Shown piece after piece: positions 20,201 through 27,633 of a DNA stretch of 45,315 bases. The stretch is taken from contig JAHJAY010000019.1 in NCBI GenBank assembly GCA_018813815.1, forward strand, positions 1 through 45,315, given 5' to 3'. Position 1 is the stretch's first letter. Each line of letters begins with the position of its first letter. The notes under the pieces are model-generated. The model searched no databases. It was not told the origin of the DNA and was given only the letters and a program-made list of their open reading frames with translations. The DNA is from Patescibacteria group bacterium. Its GTDB lineage: Bacteria > Patescibacteriota > Microgenomatia > UBA1400 > JAHJAY01. Position numbers and translations under genes: made by a program.

Positions 20201-20355
20201 AAACAATTTCCCTAATTACTTTCCTTTGGCTGTTAGCTTATTTGGTTTTGGGTCAGCGGGTTAATTTTCTTACTCGTTGGCGTCTGGTTAAAAACTGGCG
20301 ACAGAAGTGGCAGGATCAGGCTAAAAGCCTAAGCACTAATGAGGAAGACTACTAA
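17257..20355 (+). CDS. Giant membrane protein 3: GT-C-like half plus external GATase1-like half
   Basis: The third paralogue, 1032 residues. The N-terminal half has ~12 membrane helices; the first external loop reads GNDSGFA, keeping the Asp but losing the His seen at +3 or +4 in the other two. The external GATase1-like domain is at residues ~667-888 (PVILVISD, FDGVILHGYGY, GGRLFVDTGWQF, GDGEVIWSGINIFSH). It is the most diverged copy, lacks the cysteine insert, and ends in a basic tail finishing NEEDY like copy 1 (DNEEDY). It starts 2 nt after the methyltransferase stop. Confidence 0.65.
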   Translation: MAKKLLKYFKNSLVFLGRLSYLALGNGLILLVAYLFAHGILDGKINQDVGILVGNDSGFALSLVYWFDRFFPKIPLWYPLQGMGVSLFHSSPMALTFLIILLKRLTQLTAVEWFRILSFVTFPLTAFGIYLWTWVRLKHQTIALIAALFFLLSQASWLFQALHGIFAQSFSLVLVAPVFLFFDLFLERWLKKEGQRFSSRVFLILTIGLLGVNFLIHVVGGAMTAIALIAWSGLRFGLVKGKRIGFKWQMRSGLRGFVLAAAVVVLSVSLMAFWLVPFSSYSRLANREGLNTRSVGQIQEESLKIKSLLGIQTLGEGIYRYDFFFFAAPVLVFFVIGVLLAFWQRDKKIISLVLIIFFFVFLATSPIYWPSLASLFQFFFTTVYFRALIPVLIFLPIVAAWGSWTLVASLILTPFDRLTQKAMKRKMPGWLSLNLVIVKSFLQLMVAGLVLSLVFWSVVNLDHQPPPNPDFDKKNYKYQFQPYGPSLHNNFDTFLENPRDLLINLPKIELSRIGIENRNVLNQALDDWLAIDKTTILDVSPYAAGGAIMQGVGLTSDARFINLYHYYASLIHRMWGYQAGVFYGQEPLYQRTNLLTELTDWFGLKYAVLVPDIDPITSKYQATGWQPLKEFNDYSLRQKPELGPTVGSWGIVAWENPQPNGLISLSQRPVILVISDFSKEGYDQIFRAANLGALPYKKAWLVEGSKNIDDYSLDELAEFDGVILHGYGYKNRVRAWERLQEYVQAGGRLFVDTGWQFVAKDWGNKSSPESSYLLPNLLPVTKTHWADIGTSWDGVALAQDLAPVNWAQFDLPAWQGSPWGMALAQRADLRSGAKPLVWKNDEIMMAQWSVGDGEVIWSGINIFSHINQELNQAEGEFLGTILTSFYSSKDQSELEGFNYERFSPDEANFSFNQALDQPVWLLFREASSPYWQANFVSGDKKIKLPIWRAGPGFVLVKLNAVKPGDQLQLQARLNFKDGLLAKTISLITFLWLLAYLVLGQRVNFLTRWRLVKNWRQKWQDQAKSLSTNEEDY

Positions 20356-20357
20356 TT

Positions 20358-21539
20358 ATGGTCAATAAATTTTCCAAGTTAGCAGTGGTTCGTGGTCAAC
20401 CCCGAATGAGCGAAGCTCAGTTTTACAGCTATTTTAACCATTTTAAAGTCAAATTGATTGGTGATAAAACCACTGGTTGGATTATGGAGAATAAACTGCC
20501 TCAGCAAGTTGAGTTTATTAACTTGCCTTTAAAGCCGGTTTGGGGTTTTGACCCTTGGACCAGTTTTGGCGGGCCGCTTCAAACCCATCGATCTTGGCAA
20601 TTTTTGGCTAATTTAGCCGCCTATGTGGCTGATTGTGATATTATTAATATTTCTGATTTGTTTTATTTTTATTGTTGGCAATCAGCTAAATTAGCTAAAA
20701 AACTGAATAAAAAACTAGTTACAATTGTCTGGGAAAATGTCTTGTATCACCCGTCTACTTACATCCCGCCGTATTGTTTTGGGGTGCGTCAGGTTTTGCA
20801 AACAACTGATTTATTTATTGCCAGAAGCAGGCGGACTCGAGACTATCTTTTATCAATTGGAGCTGATGAAAAAAAAATCAAAGTTGTTTACAAAGGAATT
20901 GACCTGAAAGTTTTTAAACCCAGACCTAAAGACCCGGTCTTGAAAAGAAAAAGACCGGGTCTTGAAGGCGAGAAATTAAAAATCCTCTATGTTGGTCAAT
21001 TAGTTAAAACTAAAGGGGTTTTAGAGTTATTAGTCGCTTTTGAACGTTTGTGTTCTGAATTTGACAATCTTGAATTATGGCTTTTAGGCCGGTCAAGCGG
21101 TGAACCGCTGGAAAAAAAAGTTAAACGTTTGGCTCAGCGGCTGCCGATCAAATTAAAAACCAGAGTTGACTATGACAAATTGCCAGCGATTTACCAATCA
21201 GCGGATATTTATTGTCATTTAAGCCAAGATTGGCGATATTTGGGCTTGTTGCCTGGGGGGAATGATTGGTTTCCTTATGCTGTGATTGAGGCTATGGCTT
21301 GTGGTTTGCCGATTGTGGCTACTAATGTTGGCGGCATACCGGAACAGCTTGGCCGGGGAGGGAATATTTTGGTTAAGCAAAAAGATATTGACTCAGCCTA
21401 TAAAGGTTTGAAAAAAATGATCAAGCTCGGACAAAGTCGGCAGGATATAGGCATCCAAAACCGACGGCGAGCTGAGCAGTTGTTTGAAGTAGAAGCTCAG
21501 GCTCGCCAAACCGAAAAGGTAATTTTGGAAATATTATGA
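20358..21539 (+). CDS. GT4-family glycosyltransferase
   Basis: GT-B fold of 393 residues. The donor domain begins near residue 207 (KILYVGQLVKTKGVLELL). The EX7E motif appears as DWFPYAVIE near residues 302-312, so the first acid is Asp rather than Glu, followed by AMACGLPIVATNVGGIPE, which is diagnostic for GT4. The interdomain linker (residues ~190-204) is encoded by a perfect 13-bp inverted repeat at 20930-20964. The gene begins 2 nt after giant membrane protein 3 and overlaps the following methyltransferase by 4 nt. Donor and acceptor unknown. Confidence 0.85.
   Translation: MVNKFSKLAVVRGQPRMSEAQFYSYFNHFKVKLIGDKTTGWIMENKLPQQVEFINLPLKPVWGFDPWTSFGGPLQTHRSWQFLANLAAYVADCDIINISDLFYFYCWQSAKLAKKLNKKLVTIVWENVLYHPSTYIPPYCFGVRQVLQTTDLFIARSRRTRDYLLSIGADEKKIKVVYKGIDLKVFKPRPKDPVLKRKRPGLEGEKLKILYVGQLVKTKGVLELLVAFERLCSEFDNLELWLLGRSSGEPLEKKVKRLAQRLPIKLKTRVDYDKLPAIYQSADIYCHLSQDWRYLGLLPGGNDWFPYAVIEAMACGLPIVATNVGGIPEQLGRGGNILVKQKDIDSAYKGLKKMIKLGQSRQDIGIQNRRRAEQLFEVEAQARQTEKVILEIL
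20930..20964. repeat. Perfect 13-bp inverted repeat in the GT4 coding sequence
   Basis: AAGACCCGGTCTT at 20930-20942 is matched by its exact reverse complement at 20952-20964, with a 9-nt A-rich loop. There is no T tract after it, so it is not a standard terminator. It encodes a lysine- and proline-rich linker between the two GT-B domains, a place that tolerates insertion. Confidence 0.75.
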
Positions 21540-22174
21540 TGTTTAAAAATAAGAGCGTTAAGGCTTATTATCGTGATTGCGGCAAAGGAATTTCTCCACA
21601 TAATTGGCGAGTTTATTGGTGTCGTTTAAGAGGCTGGCCTTCATTTTTGTACCAAAGCAAACGGATTGCTGATACAGTTAGAAAGATAAAAGCCCTAGGA
21701 ATTTCTGGTGCAGTTTTGGATGCCGCCTGCGGTTCGGGTCAGATTTTAAAGCATTTGCCTTTGGAATCAGTTGGCATTGAAATTAACCCTAATCATGCCA
21801 AAACCGCCCAAAAAAATGCGCCTCAAGCTAAGGTTATTCGGGGAGACATTGAAAGAATTCCTTATCCTGAAAATTCGTTTGATTGGCTGTTGGCGACGGA
21901 AATTTTTGAGCATTTACCTGAGTCTAAACCAGTGGTTAAAGAACTTTGGCGAGTGCTGAAAAAGGGCGGTCAGCTAATCGTGACTGTGCCGACTCGGCAT
22001 TGGTTGTGGCGGCTGCGTTTTTTGGGGAGCGCCATGTATGCCACTGAACCTCAATGTTTGTCTTTTGACAAAAAAAGCCTCTTATTTTTATTTTCTCAGT
22101 ATCAATATAAAATAAAGCAATTGAAAAAAATTGCTTGGGGTTTAAATTACTTTTTAGTTTTAGAAAAAACATGA
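21536..22174 (+). CDS. Class I SAM-dependent methyltransferase
   Basis: A small (212 aa) Methyltransf_11-type enzyme. Motif I is VLDAACGSGQIL at residues ~59-70, strand 2 ends in GIEIN, and TEIFEHLP near residue 120 and VLKKGGQL follow. The N-terminus (residues 1-55) is basic and aromatic. ATG overlaps the previous TGA by four bases, and its own TGA overlaps the oxidoreductase start. Probably modifies a sugar of the cluster's glycan; substrate not predictable. Confidence 0.8.
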   Translation: MMFKNKSVKAYYRDCGKGISPHNWRVYWCRLRGWPSFLYQSKRIADTVRKIKALGISGAVLDAACGSGQILKHLPLESVGIEINPNHAKTAQKNAPQAKVIRGDIERIPYPENSFDWLLATEIFEHLPESKPVVKELWRVLKKGGQLIVTVPTRHWLWRLRFLGSAMYATEPQCLSFDKKSLLFLFSQYQYKIKQLKKIAWGLNYFLVLEKT

Positions 22175-23205
22175 GTAAAAAAATCAAACTTGGTTTAGTG
22201 GGCTACGGTTACTGGGGCCCAAATCTGTTACGCAACTTTATTCAGCTGGCAGGAGTTGAGGTAGTTATGGTTTGTGATTTAAATGAAGCTCAACTTGCTC
22301 GGGTGAAAAAGCGATATCCGGCTTTAAATATAACCACTGATTATCAGGTTTTATTAGCCAGCGAGATTAATGCGGTTGTAATAGCAACGCCTCTAGTCAG
22401 TCATTTTAAATTGGCACAAGCAGCCCTGTTGGCTAACAAGCACGTTTTAGTGGAAAAGCCTTTTGTTAAAACTTCAAAGCAAGCTGAAAGATTGACGCGG
22501 CTGGCCAAACAGAAAAAGCTTGTTTTAATGGTAGATCATACTTTTGAATACACTGCGGCGGTTAATAAGATTAAACAACTGATTAAAAAAGGCGAGCTGG
22601 GTCAGATTTATACTATTGATATGATTCGAGTCAATCTTGGGCTTTTTCAGCAAGATCATAATGTAATTTGGGATTTAGCCTACCACGATGTATCAATTTT
22701 ACTTTATATTCTTGGGAAAATGCCCAAAAGCGTTATTGCTTTGGGTCAAGATTTTATTCAACCGGGAATTGAGGATAGTGCTTATGTAATCTTCAGATTT
22801 CCTGATAAAATCTTGGCTTCACTGCATTTAAGCTGGCTTGATCCTTATAAAATTAGAAAAGCGACTTTTGTGGGCAGTAAAAAAATGTTGGTTTATGATG
22901 ATCTTGAGCCAACTGAAAAAATAAAAATTTTAGATAAAGGCGTTTTGGTCAAGAGCAAACAGTTGCCGCAAATGCCTTATTATGAGTCTTTTGCTGAGTT
23001 TAGTTATCTTTATCGTCGAGGTGATGTTTATATCCCGCGGCTTGAGCAAAAAGAGCCTTTGAGTCTAGTGGCCGAACATTTTATTACTACAATCAAGCAG
23101 GATAAAAAACCACGGAGTGGAGGCGAGGAAGGCCTAAGGGTGACTAAAATTTTGGAGTCGGTTGAACGGTCGCTTAAAAACAGCGGGAGAGAAGTAGAGA
23201 TATAA
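22171..23205 (+). CDS. Gfo/Idh/MocA oxidoreductase, WlbA/WbpB-like
   Basis: ATG 22171 gives MSKKIKLGLVGYGYWGPN, placing the NAD-binding GxGxxG at the very N-terminus; the frame also opens from a TTG at 22135, but that would add 12 residues upstream and ignore the ATGA overlap. EKPFVKT near residue 95 carries the conserved Lys, and WDLAYHDVSILLYILG near residue 166 carries the His-Asp pair. This combination is typical of UDP-N-acetylglucosaminuronate 3-dehydrogenases. Together with the acetyltransferase at 23968 and the aminotransferase at 24423 it would install a 3-acetamido group on a nucleotide sugar. The first pathway step, a UDP-sugar 6-dehydrogenase, is not in the window. Confidence 0.75.
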   Translation: MSKKIKLGLVGYGYWGPNLLRNFIQLAGVEVVMVCDLNEAQLARVKKRYPALNITTDYQVLLASEINAVVIATPLVSHFKLAQAALLANKHVLVEKPFVKTSKQAERLTRLAKQKKLVLMVDHTFEYTAAVNKIKQLIKKGELGQIYTIDMIRVNLGLFQQDHNVIWDLAYHDVSILLYILGKMPKSVIALGQDFIQPGIEDSAYVIFRFPDKILASLHLSWLDPYKIRKATFVGSKKMLVYDDLEPTEKIKILDKGVLVKSKQLPQMPYYESFAEFSYLYRRGDVYIPRLEQKEPLSLVAEHFITTIKQDKKPRSGGEEGLRVTKILESVERSLKNSGREVEI

Positions 23206-23975
23206 TGATAGACAATTTATTAAATACTAAAGCAACAGAAAAAATTAAAGATTTGTCTAGATTTTATGATGAAATTTATTATAAAAAATATAATCGTTTG
23301 GAGATAATGAACAATCCAAATAGTTCGAAAGCTAAAAGCGTATTTTTATTTATACTTGATTATTTAGAGGTGCCGTTTGATAAAAAGAAGAAATTGTTAG
23401 ATGTGGCTTGTGGAGGGGGAGGGCTTTTACACTTTGCTGACCACAGAGTTTTGACTTATGGAGTAGATATCAGTCAACTTTCATTGCAATATGCTGCCCG
23501 GATTTCTCCTGGTTCAGTGCTTAAAAAATGTCAGGCTGAAAAGTTGCCATTTACAAAGGAAGAATTTGATTTTATTACTTGCTTGGGTTCTTTAGAACAT
23601 TTTTTAGATCCGCTTAAAGCCTTAAAAGAAATAAAAAGAGTGCTTAAACCTAAAGGGAAATGTCTTATTATGGTTCCGAATATTTTTTTTATTTTTGGGG
23701 TGTTCAAAGTAGGTTTTTTTGGGGGAAGTCCAACACATCATCAAAAAGTTGAACGTTTCAATACTTTAGATGGTTGGCAAAGCTTAATAGAAAGTGGGGG
23801 TTTGAAGGTGATAAAGAGAAGAGGTTATAATCCTACATTTTTTTTAAAAAAATCTGACTGGTTAAAGCCCTTAAGGCTTTTTGGTAAGGCTGGTTGGCTT
23901 TTGTTCAGAAACTTGTTGCCCCAAGGTTTGTCATATGATTTACTTTATGTGACGGAAAGGGAGAGTGATGATTAG
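23205..23975 (+). CDS. Class I SAM-dependent methyltransferase
   Basis: Motif I is LLDVACGGGGLL at residues ~63-74; GVDIS marks strand 2; FITCLGSLEHF and VLKPKGKC complete the family pattern. Its start shares one base with the previous stop (TAATG). The gene separates the oxidoreductase from its two probable pathway partners, and to the eye its codons are richer in A and in AGA/ATA than those of its neighbours, which may mean later insertion into the cluster; that is a weak inference until codon usage is computed. Confidence 0.8.
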   Translation: MIDNLLNTKATEKIKDLSRFYDEIYYKKYNRLEIMNNPNSSKAKSVFLFILDYLEVPFDKKKKLLDVACGGGGLLHFADHRVLTYGVDISQLSLQYAARISPGSVLKKCQAEKLPFTKEEFDFITCLGSLEHFLDPLKALKEIKRVLKPKGKCLIMVPNIFFIFGVFKVGFFGGSPTHHQKVERFNTLDGWQSLIESGGLKVIKRRGYNPTFFLKKSDWLKPLRLFGKAGWLLFRNLLPQGLSYDLLYVTERESDD

Positions 23976-24426
23976 TAAAAACGTACATTTAGGAAAAAAT
24001 GTTAAAATCTATCAGCCAGAATTGGTTAACCTTTATAGTTGCGAAATTGGTGATAATACTAAAATTGCCGCTTTTGTGGAGATTCAAAAAGGCGTTAAAG
24101 TTGGCCAGAATTGTAAAATTCAGGCGTTTGCTTTTATTCCCGAAGGCGTAACTATTGGCGATGAGGTTTTTATTGGCCCCCATGTTTGCTTTATTAATGA
24201 TAAGTATCCTAAAGCAGTTAATTCTGACGGCAGTTTAAAACAAGCCGGCGATTGGCAGATAACGCCAACAGTGGTGGAAAAAGGTGCGGCCATTGGCGCC
24301 GGAGCGGTTATTCTTTGCGGTGTAACTATTGGTAAAAATAGTTTGATTGGCGCTGGTGCAGTAGTAACTAAAAATGTTGCGCCAGGACAAACTGTAATAG
24401 CTAATCCAGCTCAGGTTTTAAAATGA
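23968..24426 (+). CDS. Left-handed beta-helix sugar N-acetyltransferase, WlbB/WbpD-like
   Basis: The 152-residue protein is built of imperfect hexapeptide repeats (IGDNTK, VGQNCK, IGDEVF, IGAGAV, IGKNSL, IGAGAV). The segment GPHVCFINDKYPKA matches the active-site turn of 3-N-acetyltransferases acting on nucleotide-linked amino sugars (WlbB, WbpD, QdtC/FdtC group). It should acetylate the amine made by the neighbouring DegT aminotransferase using acetyl-CoA. ATG 23968 is preferred over GTG 23965 since GGGAG lies just upstream; it overlaps the methyltransferase by 8 nt and the aminotransferase by 4 nt. Confidence 0.82.
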   Translation: MISKNVHLGKNVKIYQPELVNLYSCEIGDNTKIAAFVEIQKGVKVGQNCKIQAFAFIPEGVTIGDEVFIGPHVCFINDKYPKAVNSDGSLKQAGDWQITPTVVEKGAAIGAGAVILCGVTIGKNSLIGAGAVVTKNVAPGQTVIANPAQVLK

Positions 24427-25523
24427 AGATTCCTTTAATTGATTTAAAGCGTGAGTATCAGGAGATTAAACCAGCGATTAATTTGGTAGTTGGCCGAGTG
24501 CTTAAAGGCGGCCGATTTATTTTAGGGTCTGAAGTCAAGGCCTTTGAACTTCAACTGGCTCGTTTTTGCGATTGTAAATATTGTGTTGGAGTTAATTCGG
24601 GGACTGATGGTTTGATATTGAGTTTAAAAGCATTAGGTATTGGACCTGGCGATGAAGTAATTACAGTGGCCAATACTTTTAGCGCCACAGTGGCTAGTAT
24701 TGTTCATGTTGGCGCCCGGCCAGTTTTGGTTGATATCAACCCTGAGACCTATTTGATTGATTTGCAGAAAATTGAGCCAGCTATAACTAAAAAAACCCGG
24801 GCAATTATTGTGGTTCATCTTTATGGTCAGCCGGTTGAGATGGGGCCGGTTTTAAAGTTAGCACGGCAATATAGTTTAAAAGTAATTATCGATGCGGCTC
24901 AGGCAATTGGTTCAACTTATCAAGGCCAGCCAGCAGGTAGTTTTGGTGATGTGAGTGTGTTTAGTTTTTATCCAGCCAAAAACTTGGGCGCTTATGGTGA
25001 TGCTGGGGCAGTGGTGACTAATAACCGGGCGGTGGCGCGGGTAGTTCGGATGCTTCGGCATCAGGGTCAAAGCCGCAAATACCACCACGAATTGGTTGGT
25101 TTTAACAGTCGGCTTGATGAGCTTCAGGCAGCTATTCTCAGGGTCAAGCTAAAAAAATTGAAGACATGGAATAAACAGCGCCGGCAATGGGCCAAGTATT
25201 ATTTACAGCAGTTAACCGGTTTATCCTTAGTTTTGCCAGTTCAGCCAGCTGAAACTCAAACCAATTGGTATTTGTTTGTTGTCCGGGTCAAAAAACGGGA
25301 TCAACTTAAACGTTATTTGGCTAAGCAGGGGATTGAGTGCGGCATTCATTACCCGGTTCCAATTCATTTGCTGCCAGCTTTTAAAAATCTGGGTTATGAA
25401 CCAGGTGATTTTCCCCAAACCGAACAAATAACTGAACAAATTCTTTCTTTGCCAATGTTTCCTCAATTGACCAAAAAAGAAATTGATTATATTTGTCAGG
25501 CAATTAAGCGTTTCGATCCATGA
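24423..25523 (+). CDS. DegT/DnrJ/EryC1 sugar aminotransferase, WlbC/WbpE-like
   Basis: A PLP enzyme of normal family length (366 aa). NSGTDGL near residue 60 binds the cofactor phosphate, DAAQAIGS near residue 157 holds the Asp that pairs with the PLP nitrogen, and SFYPAKNLGAYGDAGA holds the Schiff-base Lys near residue 186. It should transaminate the 3-keto nucleotide sugar made by the Gfo/Idh/MocA enzyme. ATGA overlap with the acetyltransferase upstream, ATGA overlap with the GT2 gene downstream. Confidence 0.9.
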   Translation: MKIPLIDLKREYQEIKPAINLVVGRVLKGGRFILGSEVKAFELQLARFCDCKYCVGVNSGTDGLILSLKALGIGPGDEVITVANTFSATVASIVHVGARPVLVDINPETYLIDLQKIEPAITKKTRAIIVVHLYGQPVEMGPVLKLARQYSLKVIIDAAQAIGSTYQGQPAGSFGDVSVFSFYPAKNLGAYGDAGAVVTNNRAVARVVRMLRHQGQSRKYHHELVGFNSRLDELQAAILRVKLKKLKTWNKQRRQWAKYYLQQLTGLSLVLPVQPAETQTNWYLFVVRVKKRDQLKRYLAKQGIECGIHYPVPIHLLPAFKNLGYEPGDFPQTEQITEQILSLPMFPQLTKKEIDYICQAIKRFDP

Positions 25524-26425
25524 AACAACCACAAATCAGTGTTATTATTTTAAATTGGAACCGCAAGCAAGATACGGTTAATTTAATCCGGCAGTTAAAA
25601 AAGCAAACTTTTAAAAACTTTGAAATTATTGTGGTTGATAATGCTTCAACTGACGGCAGCGCAGCCTACGTTAAATGTCATTATTCTGATGTGCGCTTGG
25701 TTAGAGCTAAAAATAATCAGGCGCTTTATAGTTTTAGTTTGGGCATGAAGCAGGCAAGGGGTGAATATTTTGTTCTTTTGGCCTGTGATACGGTTGTGCC
25801 AGCCAATTTACTGGCTAAACACCTGGAAAAACTGACCAACAACCCCCAGCTGGGGGTTTCTTGTCCTTCAACCTATGATCATTCAACCAAGCGTTATTTG
25901 GGACCAAATCGAGCAATTAAAGGCAATAATAAAATCGGTTATCAAATAACTTATTTTGATGGCAATGGGATTGGTTTGCGGCGCCAAGTATTTGAGCAGG
26001 TTGGCGGCTATTCTCAGGACTATTTTATTTGTTTGGAAGAATTAGAATGGGCAGTGCGAATTCTCAGCGCTGGTTTTAAAGTTGCTTGTTTTACTGATGT
26101 AAAAATTTATCATAAAAAATCAACTACTGCTGGAGAATATCGTAGCCGGTTAGGTTATTATTATGTTCGTAATTGGATTTGGTTTTATCTTCAATATTTA
26201 CCCTGGCGAGCAATTTTGGAGTTTGTTAAACTGCATTTTGGTTCATTTAGGGCTAAAACTGGCGCCAAAGGATATTTTAACAAATTAGATTGTTTGTGGG
26301 GAATTATTGCCAGTTTTCCCCGGATTTCTAAGTATTTGTGGTTAAGACAACCGGTTTCTGACTCAATTTTAGCCCGGATCAAGGCAGATTTATTTCCTAA
26401 TAAGGGTCATATCTATGTTCAGTGA
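25520..26425 (+). CDS. GT2-family glycosyltransferase
   Basis: GT-A fold. SVIILNWNRKQDT opens the protein, VVDNASTDGS near residue 40 is the UDP-binding region, ACDTVV near residue 90 replaces the usual DXD, FDGNGIGLRRQVFEQVGG is the acceptor loop and EELEWAVR carries the probable catalytic base. This arrangement resembles rhamnosyltransferase-like GT2 enzymes. Basic C-terminal region suggests membrane association. It overlaps the membrane protein downstream by 11 nt. Confidence 0.85.
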   Translation: MKQPQISVIILNWNRKQDTVNLIRQLKKQTFKNFEIIVVDNASTDGSAAYVKCHYSDVRLVRAKNNQALYSFSLGMKQARGEYFVLLACDTVVPANLLAKHLEKLTNNPQLGVSCPSTYDHSTKRYLGPNRAIKGNNKIGYQITYFDGNGIGLRRQVFEQVGGYSQDYFICLEELEWAVRILSAGFKVACFTDVKIYHKKSTTAGEYRSRLGYYYVRNWIWFYLQYLPWRAILEFVKLHFGSFRAKTGAKGYFNKLDCLWGIIASFPRISKYLWLRQPVSDSILARIKADLFPNKGHIYVQ

Positions 26426-27620
26426 TAAAAGGGCTAAACATTTAATAGCGATTTTTGTTTTTCTTTTGTTAATAGCTTTTTTTTCTTTACTACAACCAAC
26501 TTCGCTAGTTGGTAAAGATTGTTGGTGGTATGAGTCTTATACTGTTGGTCGATTGAAATTAACTTATCCGATTAATTGTGATTCACCTGAGTTTGCTCGT
26601 CTAGTAGTTAAGTTTCCTTATAGTTATGGGCAAAATCCGATCCGAATGAATCGGCCGCTTTATCCGGCTTTAGCAGCGCCGGTTTATCAATTAATCCGGT
26701 CCTGGTTGAAGTTGCCGCCAAAAATAGTCGCCCAAATTACCAGCCAATTGGCTTTAGTTAGCCATCAGTCAGCTTGGCAGGGAATAGTGCCTCAAGATTT
26801 GGCTTCAGCCTGGTTGAGTTTGGTTATAATTAACTTTATTTTGGTGGCGTTGGCCGGTTATTGGTTGATCCAAGCTGGTCAAACAGCGGGTTGGGGCCAA
26901 TTGAGTTTACCGTTGAGTTTATTAATGTTATTTTCAATTCGGCTAAAAGATTACCTGCTTTTACCCCATACTACGATGTTTGATTTTTTGATTCCGGCTT
27001 ATTTATTTAATTTAGCTATGAGCCCCAAAGCCCCATCTTTTAAAGCTGTTCTTTTAACCGGAATTTTGCTTTTGGGCAAACCGCTTTATTTTACTATTCC
27101 AATTATTATCTGGTTGTTTTGGCGTCAATCAAAACAATCGTTATTTAAGATATTGGCATTGTTTTTGCCCACAATTTTATATATTGGTTCGTTTTATTAT
27201 TTGGGTATTCCTTATTATTCTCATGAGTCAGCAGTTTACCGTGAAGGAGTTTGGTTATTGGATAGCCTGCGTCAGTCTGGTTACTGGAGGACTTTACCGT
27301 TGGTTCTGGTTCAAATCGCTAAACTGCTAGGCTATGCTTTAATTATCTTTAAGATAGAACTTTTGTTTTTGTTGAGCTTATGGGGGTTAGTTAGACCGGC
27401 CAAGCTGCTTTTAGGTAAGAATCGGATGTTTATTGGTGTTTATTTTTTTTCTTGGTTAGGGTTTTTTGTTTTGGTCGGCTATGTTGAGCAGGGTATTACT
27501 TACACTTTGTTTCCCATATTATTGCTTGTTTTTGGCCAATTGATTAATCGGCTGCCAGCAAAGGTTCAAAACTGGGCCTTGGTCGCTGGTTTTATGATTA
27601 AAGGGATTTTATGGTTTTAG
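26415..27620 (+). CDS. Polytopic membrane protein, possible GT-C-type transferase or polymerase
   Basis: About nine membrane helices in 401 residues. Between helix 1 and helix 2 there is a ~100-residue external loop with two cysteines (KDCWWYES and INCDSPEF, residues ~36 and 56) and several Arg and Pro. A large first external loop is common in GT-C enzymes and in Wzy-like polymerases, but no family motif is clear. Position between two GT2 genes supports a role in glycan assembly. Confidence 0.5.
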   Translation: MFSDKRAKHLIAIFVFLLLIAFFSLLQPTSLVGKDCWWYESYTVGRLKLTYPINCDSPEFARLVVKFPYSYGQNPIRMNRPLYPALAAPVYQLIRSWLKLPPKIVAQITSQLALVSHQSAWQGIVPQDLASAWLSLVIINFILVALAGYWLIQAGQTAGWGQLSLPLSLLMLFSIRLKDYLLLPHTTMFDFLIPAYLFNLAMSPKAPSFKAVLLTGILLLGKPLYFTIPIIIWLFWRQSKQSLFKILALFLPTILYIGSFYYLGIPYYSHESAVYREGVWLLDSLRQSGYWRTLPLVLVQIAKLLGYALIIFKIELLFLLSLWGLVRPAKLLLGKNRMFIGVYFFSWLGFFVLVGYVEQGITYTLFPILLLVFGQLINRLPAKVQNWALVAGFMIKGILWF

Positions 27621-27633
27621 AAAGCCAGGCCGA

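Noticed and set aside
25841-25858. 18-bp perfect palindrome AACCCCCAGCTGGGGGTT in a GT2 gene
   Set aside because: It has no loop and no T tract and encodes an ordinary, conserved part of the enzyme, so chance is likely.
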